A DNA stretch of 35,360 nucleotides from Candidatus Krumholzibacteriota bacterium (GTDB lineage Bacteria > Krumholzibacteriota > Krumholzibacteriia > JAJRXK01), in the NCBI GenBank assembly GCA_024276305.1, contig JAJRXK010000026.1:1-35360 (forward strand), written 5' to 3'. Each line of letters starts with the position of its first letter. Positions within the stretch are counted from its first letter, which is position 1. Made by a program: the position numbers and the translations under genes. Shown here one piece after another: positions 1 to 7,220 of the stretch. A model generated the notes under the pieces. The model had not been told where the DNA came from and did no database searches. It saw nothing but the letters and a program-made list of their open reading frames with translations.

Positions 1-1
1 C

Positions 2-283
2 TGCCTGGGCGGAGCGGTGGCGCACCCTTGCGTCTGCGCCGGTGCCAACCGCAATTACTGTGCTGGTGAACTCATCTGCCAGGATGACCCCTGTGCGGTC
101 GGGGGACCGGGCACGGCTTCCCTGGACTTCGATCGCCCGAGCGTTCCGTTGCCGGTGGTCGTGGCCCCCGCATGGATTCTGCCCCAGGTCGTTCAGGATC
201 CCTGCTTGTCGCCGATTCCACTGATGGTGCTTCCCGTGGAGACTCCCTCCGCGGCCACGAGGGTTCTGCCTCTACTGATTTGA
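2..283 (+). CDS. Small Cys-rich protein, C-terminal part (5' end outside window)
   Basis: The frame is open from the window edge to a TGA at 281-283 and gives 93 residues. Six cysteines fall within the first 31 visible residues (pattern HPCVCAGA, then C at about 20, 26 and 31). A Pro/Val-rich stretch follows, and the chain ends in LPLLI. A GTG at 17 could be a start, but the frame continues upstream, so I treat it as 5'-truncated. Synonymous positions in the first half are G/C-rich, as in neighbouring real genes. It sits about 150 nt upstream of a metal efflux adaptor on the same strand, so a periplasmic metal-binding or metal-sensing accessory role is plausible. That is inferred from composition and position only; I recognise no defined family. 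Confidence 0.45.
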   Translation, partial: CLGGAVAHPCVCAGANRNYCAGELICQDDPCAVGGPGTASLDFDRPSVPLPVVVAPAWILPQVVQDPCLSPIPLMVLPVETPSAATRVLPLLI

Positions 284-390
284 TTCCCCGAGTAATCTTC
301 GGATCAACCATTTCTTGTTCCATTCCATGAGATGAGTCCGCGTCGGCTTGGGTCCGTCGGATCCCAGGCTTCGATTCTGGCTCCAGCGTG

Positions 391-417
391 TTGGCCGACC
401 TCGTCCGTTCCGGCCAA
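391..417 (+). repeat. Inverted repeat (hairpin) upstream of the efflux adaptor gene
   Basis: Perfect 7-nt arms TTGGCCG (391-397) and CGGCCAA (411-417) enclose a 13-nt loop. The structure lies 17 nt before the adaptor start at 435, directly ahead of the AAAGGA that could serve as its ribosome binding site. It could be an operator for a metal-responsive repressor, or an mRNA hairpin between the Cys-rich gene and the adaptor. No T-run follows, so a classical intrinsic terminator is unlikely. Confidence 0.35.
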
Positions 418-434
418 GAAAGGATCCTCGGCAA

Positions 435-1379
435 ATGCATGACACGAATGATTTCAGCCGATCCCATCGATTCCGGATCCGTCGACGGGTCCTGGGGGCG
501 GTGATTCTGGTCTCTCTGTTCGTCGGTGGCGCGTCGGGAGCCGAAGCAGGCGACGACCAGGGGAGCGATCGCAGCATCCAACTGACGGCGGCCCAACGTG
601 AGGAATTCGGCGTCGACGTCCGAGTGGCAGCCCCTGCGGAGATCGACATCGTGGTCGAGCTGCCGGGCGAAGTGCGGCCAGACCAGAACCGCGTGGCTCA
701 TCTGGTACCCCGCTTCAGCGGAATCGCGGTCGAGGTGCGGCGTCAGATCGGCGACGAGGTCGAAGCGGGAGAGGTGCTGGCCCGGATCGAGAGCAACGAA
801 AGCCTCAGTTCCTACAGTATTCAGTCTCTGATCCAGGGAACCGTCGTCGCTCGTCATCTGACTCTGGGGGAGGAGGTGTCCCAGGAGACCCTGGTGTTCA
901 CGGTGGCGAATCTCGACACCGTGTGGGTCGACTTGAGTGTCTACCAATCCGACCAAGCGCGGGTTCGAGTCGGGAATCGCGTTCGCATTCTCGCGGATCG
1001 CGATCATGTCTCCGGACTACAGCGCATCGCCTATGTGTCTCCGATCCTGGATCGCAAGACCCGCACCGCGACGGCTCGAGTGATTCTTCCCAATCCGGAT
1101 CGCCGGTGGAAGCCAGGACTCTTCGTGACCGGAGAGGTGGTTGTGGATTCGAAACGAGCGGCGGTTGCGGTCCCTCGGTCCGCCATTCAGACCCTGGACG
1201 GCCTGCCGGTGGTTTTCGTGCTCGACGGGGACCGTTTCACCCCGAGGCCGGTTCGCAAGGGCTTGAGTGACCAGGACCGAATCGAGATTCTCGAAGGACT
1301 GTCGGTGGGCGAATCCTACGCGGCCCGAGGGAGTTTTCTCCTGAAATCGGAACTCGAAAAAAGTGGATTCGGAGAATGA
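435..1379 (+). CDS. RND efflux periplasmic adaptor subunit, CzcB type
   Basis: A 314-residue membrane-fusion protein that would link the inner-membrane pump encoded next to an outer-membrane channel. I chose the ATG at 435 because it is followed by a signal-like segment: a basic stretch RIRRR, a hydrophobic run GAVILVSLFVGG and an ASGAEA cleavage-like site. An in-frame upstream start at 348 would bury this signal. Around residues 90-165 the two halves of the lipoyl-like domain are joined directly (LARIESNESLSSYS to IQGTVVARH). The long coiled-coil hairpin of AcrA-type adaptors is therefore absent. A beta-barrel segment (VWVDLSVYQ) and a membrane-proximal domain (AVAVPRSAI) follow. The pump gene starts 51 nt downstream, so the two are probably cotranscribed. 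No outer-membrane factor gene is visible; it may lie before the window. Confidence 0.9.
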   Translation: MHDTNDFSRSHRFRIRRRVLGAVILVSLFVGGASGAEAGDDQGSDRSIQLTAAQREEFGVDVRVAAPAEIDIVVELPGEVRPDQNRVAHLVPRFSGIAVEVRRQIGDEVEAGEVLARIESNESLSSYSIQSLIQGTVVARHLTLGEEVSQETLVFTVANLDTVWVDLSVYQSDQARVRVGNRVRILADRDHVSGLQRIAYVSPILDRKTRTATARVILPNPDRRWKPGLFVTGEVVVDSKRAAVAVPRSAIQTLDGLPVVFVLDGDRFTPRPVRKGLSDQDRIEILEGLSVGESYAARGSFLLKSELEKSGFGE

Positions 1380-1430
1380 CATGAGGATCCAGAACGCGAG
1401 TCGTGGCGTGGCCCGGGAAGGTGGGGCGAG

Positions 1431-4400
1431 ATGAATACATTGGTGCAACTTGCACTACGGCAACGGTTCCTGGTGATCACATTCGCGCTGGGGGTAGTGG
1501 GATTCGGGATCTACTCGATGACCAAGCTCAACGTGGAGGCCTTTCCCGATGTCACGAACATTCAAGTGCAGATCAATTCCTCGGCCCCGGGCCTCGCTGC
1601 GGTAGAAGTCGAACAGCTCATCACCTTCCCCATCGAGACGGTGATGAACGGCCTTCCCGATGTGGTGGAGGTGCGGTCCATTTCCAAGACCGGTCTGTCG
1701 GTGGTGACGGTGGTCTTTGCCGACGATGTCGACACCTATTTCGCCCGCCAACTGGTCCTGGAACGGTTGCAGGTGGCCCGCGAGCGCATTCCTCCGGGGC
1801 TTGGTGATCCGGAAATGGGGCCCATCACGACGGGATTGGGTCAGATCTACAAGTACATCCTCGTGGGCGAAGGCCGGTCGGTGATGGAATTGCGCACCCT
1901 GAACGATTGGGTGGTCAAGTTCCAGCTGCGTGCAGTGCCAGGGGTGACCGACGTGCTGAGTTCTGGCGGGGAGGTCCGTCAGTACCAGGTGCGCGTGGAT
2001 CCGAATCGGATGCTTTCCTACGGTCTGACGCTTTCGGATCTGAGGGATGCCATTGCGGCCAATAACGAGAATGTCGGAGGCTGGTATCTGGAAGGGGACC
2101 AACAGCAGACGGTCATTCGCGGAGTGGGCCTGGTGTCCGGGGGGAGGGACGGCCTGAAGGATATCGAGAGCATTGTTCTGTCCTCGGTGAACGGAACTCC
2201 GGTGTTCATTCGCGATCTCGCAGAGGTCGCTTACGGCCCGGAGATCCGCCAGGGCGCGGTCACCCTCAATGGCGAGGGCGAGGTGGTGATGGGGATCGTG
2301 CTCCAGCTCAAGGGAGCCAACACCAAGCGCGTGATCGAGGCGGTGCGCGAGAAGATCGAGTCGATTCAGGAGAGCTTGCCGGAGGGAGTCCGGATCGTAC
2401 CCATCTACGACCAGTCGGTGCTGGTGGACAAGGCAGTGGAAACGGTCACCGATGCTCTCAAGGAGGCGGCAATCCTGATCGCGGTGGTCCTCTTCCTCTT
2501 TCTGTGGAATGTGCGGGCCGCTCTGGTGGTGGTGGCTTCGATCCCACTCTCGATGCTGATCGCTCTGATCATCATGAGGTGGTACGGACTCTCGGCGAAT
2601 CTCCAATCGCTGGGCGGATTGGCCATCGGCATCGGAATGATGGTCGACGGGTCGATCGTAGTGGTCGAGAACGTGATGCGCCATCTGGCGGAGTCCAAGG
2701 ACGACCCGGAGCCACTGGTCAACAAGGTCTACCGTGCCACTCGTGAAGTGGTGCGCCCGGTCTTCTTCGCGGTGCTGATCATCGTGGTGGTGTTCTTGCC
2801 TCTCTTCACTCTGCAGGGAGTGGAGGGAAAGCTCTTCAGCCCCATGGCCTTTACCATCGCCTTTGCCATGTTGGGTTCTCTGCTGGTGTCGTTGACCATC
2901 GTGCCGGTGCTTGCCGCAGTCCTGCTCGGCGGAGGAGTCCGGGAACGGGACAGCTTCTTGATGATCGCTCTGAAGTGGCTCTACCGACCCGCTCTGCAAT
3001 TCGCTCTGGACCACCGTCTCGTGGTCGTCGCGGTGGCGGTGGTAGCTTTGGTCGGTGCGCTCGGTCTCGTGCCCCATCTGGGAACGGAATTCGTGCCGGA
3101 GTTGGACGAGGGGACGATGACGGTGCGAGTGACCATGAATCCCTCCATCTCTCTCGACGAGGCGAAGAGGATCGGACAGCGTCTGGAGAAACGGCTCCTC
3201 GCGTATCCGGAAGTGGAGTACGTCCTCAGTCAGATCGGTCGTGCGGAGTTGGGGGGCGATCCGGAGCCGATCTCGAATGACGAGATTCTCGTGGGGCTGA
3301 AGCCGCAGTCCGAATGGACCACGGCTTCGAATCGTGCGGCGCTCATCGAGGTGCTGAGCCGTGACCTCTCGGAGCATCCCGGGATCATGCTGAACTTCTC
3401 CCAGCCCATCGCAACCCGGGTGGACGAGCTCCTCTCGGGGATCAAGGCCCAGATCGCCGTCAAGCTCTTCGGCGAAGACTTGGGGGTGCTCGAAGCCAAG
3501 GGGCGGGAGATCGAGGCCGTGGTCCGGAGCATCCCCGGAGCTTCGGATGTCCAGCTCGAGCAGATCAGCGGAGAGGCTCAGCTGGTGGTTCGAGCGAATC
3601 GAGCCGCACTGGCGCGCTACGGTCTGAACGTGAGTTCGGTGATGGAGATCGTGTCGGTGGCCGTGGGAGGAGTGGCGGTGAGCGATGTCATCGAGGGGCA
3701 GAAGCGCTTCGACATCTATCTTCGGGTTGCGGAACGTTTCCGCAACAGCCCGGAGGCCATCGGCCGACTGTGGATTTCGACTCCCGAGGGGGGGAGGGTC
3801 CTGCTGTCGGAGGTGGCGGACATCCGTTTGGTCGAAGGACCTCCTACGGTGAGTCGGGAAGATGCTCAACGGCGGGTGGTCATCCAGTGCAATGTTCGGG
3901 ATCGAGACATGGGGAGCTTCGTCGAGGAGGCCCGCGCGGCGGTGCGAGCGACCGTTGATCTCCCTCCGGGATACTATGTGACCTGGGGGGGGCAGTTCGA
4001 GAATCAGCAGCGGGCCCAAAAGACTCTGTCGGTCGTGGTGCCGGTCTCGCTGGGGCTGATCTTCCTGTTGCTCTATCTCTCCTTCCACTCGGTGAAGAAT
4101 GCGGCGCTGATCATCATGAACGTGCCCTTCGCACTGGTGGGAGGGATCGTCGCGCTCTACCTGTCGGGTCAGTACCTGAGTGTTCCGTCGTCGGTGGGAT
4201 TCATCGCGCTCTTCGGCGTAGCGGTGCTCAACGGGGTGGTGATGGTGTCCTACTTCAACCGCTTGGTGCGCGACGGCTATCCCCTGCGGAAGGCGGTCCA
4301 AGAGGGCGCGATGTTGCGCCTGAGGCCGGTGGTGATGACCGCGACGGTGGCCAGCCTGGGATTGATCCCCCTTCTCCTCTCCAGCGGAATCGGCTCCGAA

Positions 4401-4511
4401 GTGCAGAAACCTCTGGCCACCGTGGTGGTCGGAGGACTGGTCTCGTCCACGCTTCTGACGCTGTTGGTGCTTCCGGCCCTGTACAAATGGTTCGCGGTCC
4501 AAGCAGAGTAG
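1431..4511 (+). CDS. CusA/CzcA-family heavy-metal efflux RND pump
   Basis: A 1026-residue proton-driven inner-membrane transporter of normal length for the family. The N-terminal helix is followed by the NVEAFPDVTN motif typical of heavy-metal RND proteins. TM4 carries GMMVDGSIVVVEN, with D406 and E413 matching CzcA D408 and E415. The CzcA D402 position is G400 here. By eye alignment the CusA copper triad M573/M623/M672 corresponds to R566, N616 and E666, so a Cu(I)/Ag(I) methionine site looks absent. A divalent metal is more likely, but the substrate is unproven. The C-terminal half has the expected FIALFGVAVLNGVVMV and LRLRPVVMTATVA motifs. The start at 1431 is preceded by a G-rich GGTGGGGCGAG. 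A PII-like gene follows within 40 nt. Confidence 0.97.
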   Translation: MNTLVQLALRQRFLVITFALGVVGFGIYSMTKLNVEAFPDVTNIQVQINSSAPGLAAVEVEQLITFPIETVMNGLPDVVEVRSISKTGLSVVTVVFADDVDTYFARQLVLERLQVARERIPPGLGDPEMGPITTGLGQIYKYILVGEGRSVMELRTLNDWVVKFQLRAVPGVTDVLSSGGEVRQYQVRVDPNRMLSYGLTLSDLRDAIAANNENVGGWYLEGDQQQTVIRGVGLVSGGRDGLKDIESIVLSSVNGTPVFIRDLAEVAYGPEIRQGAVTLNGEGEVVMGIVLQLKGANTKRVIEAVREKIESIQESLPEGVRIVPIYDQSVLVDKAVETVTDALKEAAILIAVVLFLFLWNVRAALVVVASIPLSMLIALIIMRWYGLSANLQSLGGLAIGIGMMVDGSIVVVENVMRHLAESKDDPEPLVNKVYRATREVVRPVFFAVLIIVVVFLPLFTLQGVEGKLFSPMAFTIAFAMLGSLLVSLTIVPVLAAVLLGGGVRERDSFLMIALKWLYRPALQFALDHRLVVVAVAVVALVGALGLVPHLGTEFVPELDEGTMTVRVTMNPSISLDEAKRIGQRLEKRLLAYPEVEYVLSQIGRAELGGDPEPISNDEILVGLKPQSEWTTASNRAALIEVLSRDLSEHPGIMLNFSQPIATRVDELLSGIKAQIAVKLFGEDLGVLEAKGREIEAVVRSIPGASDVQLEQISGEAQLVVRANRAALARYGLNVSSVMEIVSVAVGGVAVSDVIEGQKRFDIYLRVAERFRNSPEAIGRLWISTPEGGRVLLSEVADIRLVEGPPTVSREDAQRRVVIQCNVRDRDMGSFVEEARAAVRATVDLPPGYYVTWGGQFENQQRAQKTLSVVVPVSLGLIFLLLYLSFHSVKNAALIIMNVPFALVGGIVALYLSGQYLSVPSSVGFIALFGVAVLNGVVMVSYFNRLVRDGYPLRKAVQEGAMLRLRPVVMTATVASLGLIPLLLSSGIGSEVQKPLATVVVGGLVSSTLLTLLVLPALYKWFAVQAE

Positions 4512-4550
4512 ATCATGACCGGTTCTCGGGACCGGAGAGAGTTGGTGAAG

Positions 4551-4892
4551 ATGAAGGAAATCAAAGCCTATGTGAAGGCGCACAAGCTCTACGACCTGAC
4601 CCACGCTCTACGCGGAATCGAAGGGCTCTCTGGAATGAGTGCGGTTCGAGTGGAGGGATTCGGCGCTGGTCGGGCTTCGGCCTCGACCAAGACCACCGAG
4701 GATTCCCTCGAATTGCTCAAGCCCCACGTGAAGGTCGAAGTGGTTTGTGCGGACGAGTTGAGCGACGAGATCGTAGCGACCATTCTGCGGGTGGCGCATA
4801 CCGGCCTCTCGGGGGATGGATGCATCTATGTGAGTCGCATCGAGGAAGCCTATCGAATCGCCACTCAGTCGAGAGACGACGGGATGCTTTGA
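4551..4892 (+). CDS. PII-like signalling protein linked to the metal efflux pump
   Basis: A 113-residue protein of the PII/GlnB fold. PII proteins are trimeric small-molecule sensors that bind ATP/ADP and often 2-oxoglutarate. Visible hallmarks are the MKEIKAYV N-terminus, HVKVEVVCADE in the middle and the nucleotide-binding B-loop TGLSGDGCIYV (residues 84-94). The T-loop (about 37-55) is short and Ser/Thr-rich and has no tyrosine at the place of the uridylylated Tyr51, so GlnD-type modification is not expected. Cys66, Cys91 and several histidines are present and could bind metal. I chose the ATG at 4551 because it gives the canonical PII N-terminus and has GGTGA 5 nt upstream; an ATG at 4515 would add 12 residues. 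PII proteins of this divergent group are known next to czcA/cusA genes. Control of the pump is inferred from that association. Confidence 0.88.
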   Translation: MKEIKAYVKAHKLYDLTHALRGIEGLSGMSAVRVEGFGAGRASASTKTTEDSLELLKPHVKVEVVCADELSDEIVATILRVAHTGLSGDGCIYVSRIEEAYRIATQSRDDGML

Positions 4893-4898
4893 CCGGGG

Positions 4899-5606
4899 CT
4901 AATCGGGCCGCCGCGGGGCACTTCCGCTCTGCGGCGGCATCCAAGGTGTGTCCTTCACCAGCTCGGTCATGGTCACGAAGCGGTGACCGGATTCCAGACA
5001 CTCGTCGCTGAGCCGGTCCACCGCCTCCAGGGTGGGAGTGCGGTCCACGGTGGATCGCCAACCGCCGTCATGAAAGATGAGGATGGCGCCATCGCTCAAG
5101 CGAGGGCGAACCCGAGAGAGGATGGTCTCCACCGTCGGACGCCGCGAGTCCTCGGGGTGGATGCTGCCGATGACCGGGGTGTAGTCGAGTTCATGGAGGA
5201 TTCTCAGGATCCGTCGGTTGAACCATCCCATCGGAGGACGAAAGAAGCGGGGCCGCGCCGAGGTCAGTTCGATGATTCTCTCTTCTGTGGACCGGATCTC
5301 ACGTCGCACGAGTGCATTCGGCATCAGCGAGAGAGGAAGGTGCGACCGACTGTGGTTGGCGATTTCGTGGCCCTCGAGGTGGGCCCGGCGACTGATCTCA
5401 CCGTGATCGTCGAGTCGCTTGCCCACCACGAAGAATGTGGCGACGATGCCCTTGGAGGCCAGGAGTTCCAACAGCCGCGGCGTATTCCGCGGGTTGGGTC
5501 CGTCGTCGAAGGTCAACGCCAGACAGCCCTTCTTTTCCGGAACCGAACAGACGAAGTGCTCGCGCAGGTGACGTTGCACGCGATCGATGTGCAGCAGGGT
5601 CGGCAC
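4899..5606 (-). CDS. Polysaccharide deacetylase (NodB homology domain)
   Basis: A 235-residue carbohydrate esterase family 4-type protein that would remove acetyl groups from an N-acetylated glycan. Motif 1 TFDDGP (32-37) supplies the catalytic base and a metal Asp. Motif 2 HSRSH (85-89) gives the two metal histidines. Motif 3 is RPPMGWF (123-129), and the C-terminal motif is FHDGG (178-182). The usual aromatic/aspartate motif 4 is not obvious; the corresponding stretch reads VIGSIHPED. No signal peptide is seen, so a cytoplasmic lipid-linked sugar substrate is as likely as peptidoglycan. The start is GTG at 5606 with a strong GAGGGG upstream, and it overlaps the acyltransferase stop codon by one base. 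It meets the PII-like gene tail to tail, with only 6 nt between them. Confidence 0.92.
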   Translation of the reverse strand: MPTLLHIDRVQRHLREHFVCSVPEKKGCLALTFDDGPNPRNTPRLLELLASKGIVATFFVVGKRLDDHGEISRRAHLEGHEIANHSRSHLPLSLMPNALVRREIRSTEERIIELTSARPRFFRPPMGWFNRRILRILHELDYTPVIGSIHPEDSRRPTVETILSRVRPRLSDGAILIFHDGGWRSTVDRTPTLEAVDRLSDECLESGHRFVTMTELVKDTPWMPPQSGSAPRRPD

Positions 5607-7021
5607 TAGTCCCCTCTTTCCTGCGACGACACCGGGTCGGAGTCGGTGGACGCACTGCGCCTCATGTATTCCTCGAGCGCCTCATCCATGACCGAGATGA
5701 TCTCCTGGCGCAGTTTCAGGAGCTTTTGAACCATGAGTTGTCGCGTGCTCTGCAGATAGGCCCAGCGCAAGTGCTGTCGGCGCCGGCCCATCGCGATGAG
5801 GTATCGACGTGCAAAGAGCCCGGAGGGGGGGAGAGAGACCAGGAATGCGGCGACTCCCGCGCTCCCCCATTGGTTCCGGTGCTCCCAGGCGAACCAAGCC
5901 CAGGCCCCGTAGGCGAGTCCGAAGACCAAGGCCCCAACCACGATTTGAGTCCCATGGATCTTGGTGCGATCCCGGGTGACGAGGCTGGAGAGTTCCCCGG
6001 TGAGGCGGTAGGGGACGACATTCCAGGTCAGACCCCACATGGCGACGGGGAGTCCCACTGCCAGGAGCAGGGCCCACCGGATGGCCTGGCCCCGAAAGCT
6101 GGCCGCCTCGTCCTTCACGATTCGGTCGGGGAGATTCACTCGGTCGAGCTTGCGCCGGTACTCTCGCAGAGTCTCCTGCACGCTCCAGATCAGTTCTGGG
6201 CGGACCTCGTAGAAGTATTCCGTAGCTCGCGCGATCTCCCGGGACAGGTTCTCGGCCTTCTCGTAGCGACTTCGTCCGGGAATCCGGAGGCCTTCTCGGT
6301 CGAGGAGTTCGCATTTGTAGACGTGTTCCACATCCCGAATGAAGTCTTCCAACTGCTGTTGCTTCACGTCGACGACCTGGTGACGGACGCGCTGTTGGAG
6401 CTCGGCGGTGAGACGGCGGACGGTGGCCTCTCGGTCGCGTTCGAATTCCTGGCGACAGTCACGGACCAGGATCGGGGTCCCGAAAGTGGCCAGAACCCGG
6501 CTGCGGAATCGGGCCGCACTCTGAAAACTCAGCCCCACGGGAACGATACGGACTCCGAGGGCGAAGTCGTTCTTCTCTTCCGCCAGCAGAGCGATGCGCA
6601 CCGTTCCCGTCTTGAAGTCCTGAACCCGGCGCTCTTCACGGCTGGTACCCTCGGGAAAGATGCCGATGCAGCCGCCGCGCTCGAGCAATTCGCGGCAGGC
6701 CCGGAAGCTGGCTTCGTTGCGGGACGCGGCGTCGCCCACATCCTTGGGCCGATGGATGGGGATCACCCCTGCGTGACCGAGGAGCCAACGCTGGACGGGA
6801 TTGGCGAAGAGTCCACTGTGGGCCACGTAGTGCACCACCCGCCGGGTCGCCAGACCGAGGACCAGGGCATCGGTGATCGACTGGGGATGATTGGCGGCCA
6901 GGATCACTGGACCTCTGGCCGGGACTTCCTCTGCGCCCACGATCTCGAGCCGGCGAAAGTAGACCCTCGTTGCGAAGCGCAGGAAGACTCGGGCGAGGGC
7001 ATAGAGCACGGGCTGGTCCAA
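5606..7021 (-). CDS. PlsC-family lysophospholipid/glycerol acyltransferase with C-terminal membrane segments
   Basis: A 471-residue protein. The catalytic motif is NHPQSITD (44-51). Its H-x5-D spacing resembles the Sct1/Gpt2-type branch rather than the H-x4-D of PlsC itself. The substrate-binding motif GIFPEGTSREE follows about 80 residues later. The C-terminal third contains two or three hydrophobic helices (near RWALLLAVGLPVAMWGL and IVVGALVFGLAYGAW) and ends in a charged helical tail. Its likely role is acylation of a glycerophosphate or other lipid at the inner membrane; the exact acceptor is unknown. The start is TTG at 7021 with GGGA upstream; a GTG at 7009 is an alternative. It forms a two-gene unit with the deacetylase, which suggests remodelling of an envelope lipid or glycolipid. 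Confidence 0.88.
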   Translation of the reverse strand: MDQPVLYALARVFLRFATRVYFRRLEIVGAEEVPARGPVILAANHPQSITDALVLGLATRRVVHYVAHSGLFANPVQRWLLGHAGVIPIHRPKDVGDAASRNEASFRACRELLERGGCIGIFPEGTSREERRVQDFKTGTVRIALLAEEKNDFALGVRIVPVGLSFQSAARFRSRVLATFGTPILVRDCRQEFERDREATVRRLTAELQQRVRHQVVDVKQQQLEDFIRDVEHVYKCELLDREGLRIPGRSRYEKAENLSREIARATEYFYEVRPELIWSVQETLREYRRKLDRVNLPDRIVKDEAASFRGQAIRWALLLAVGLPVAMWGLTWNVVPYRLTGELSSLVTRDRTKIHGTQIVVGALVFGLAYGAWAWFAWEHRNQWGSAGVAAFLVSLPPSGLFARRYLIAMGRRRQHLRWAYLQSTRQLMVQKLLKLRQEIISVMDEALEEYMRRSASTDSDPVSSQERGD

Positions 7022-7220
7022 GGGCGAATTCCCTTCGCGGGCAGTCAGGACGGATGTCCACTGATTCTCGCCCGAGGATGCGTCTGCATTGGGAGGCGGT
7101 CAAGCCTCGGCGGGCGACCCCGCCTCTGCAGAGACCGGAAGTGGGATCTGCGTTGGCGGAAGAGGTCAACTGTGGCAAGCTTTCTCTCCCGTCGACGCTC
7201 TCCTTTTCCGAGGACCACCC

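Noticed and set aside
1455-4604. A 1049-codon open frame antisense to the metal pump gene
   Set aside because: It is His/Arg/Asp-rich with no recognisable domain and mirrors the pump's codon structure; long antisense frames are expected in G+C-rich genes.
4899-5606. Secreted chitin or peptidoglycan deacetylase assignment
   Set aside because: No signal peptide is present, so only the general NodB-type deacetylase call is supported.
7153-7182. TTGGCG followed by AAGCTT as a promoter for the propeller gene
   Set aside because: The -10 match is poor (two of six at 17-nt spacing).
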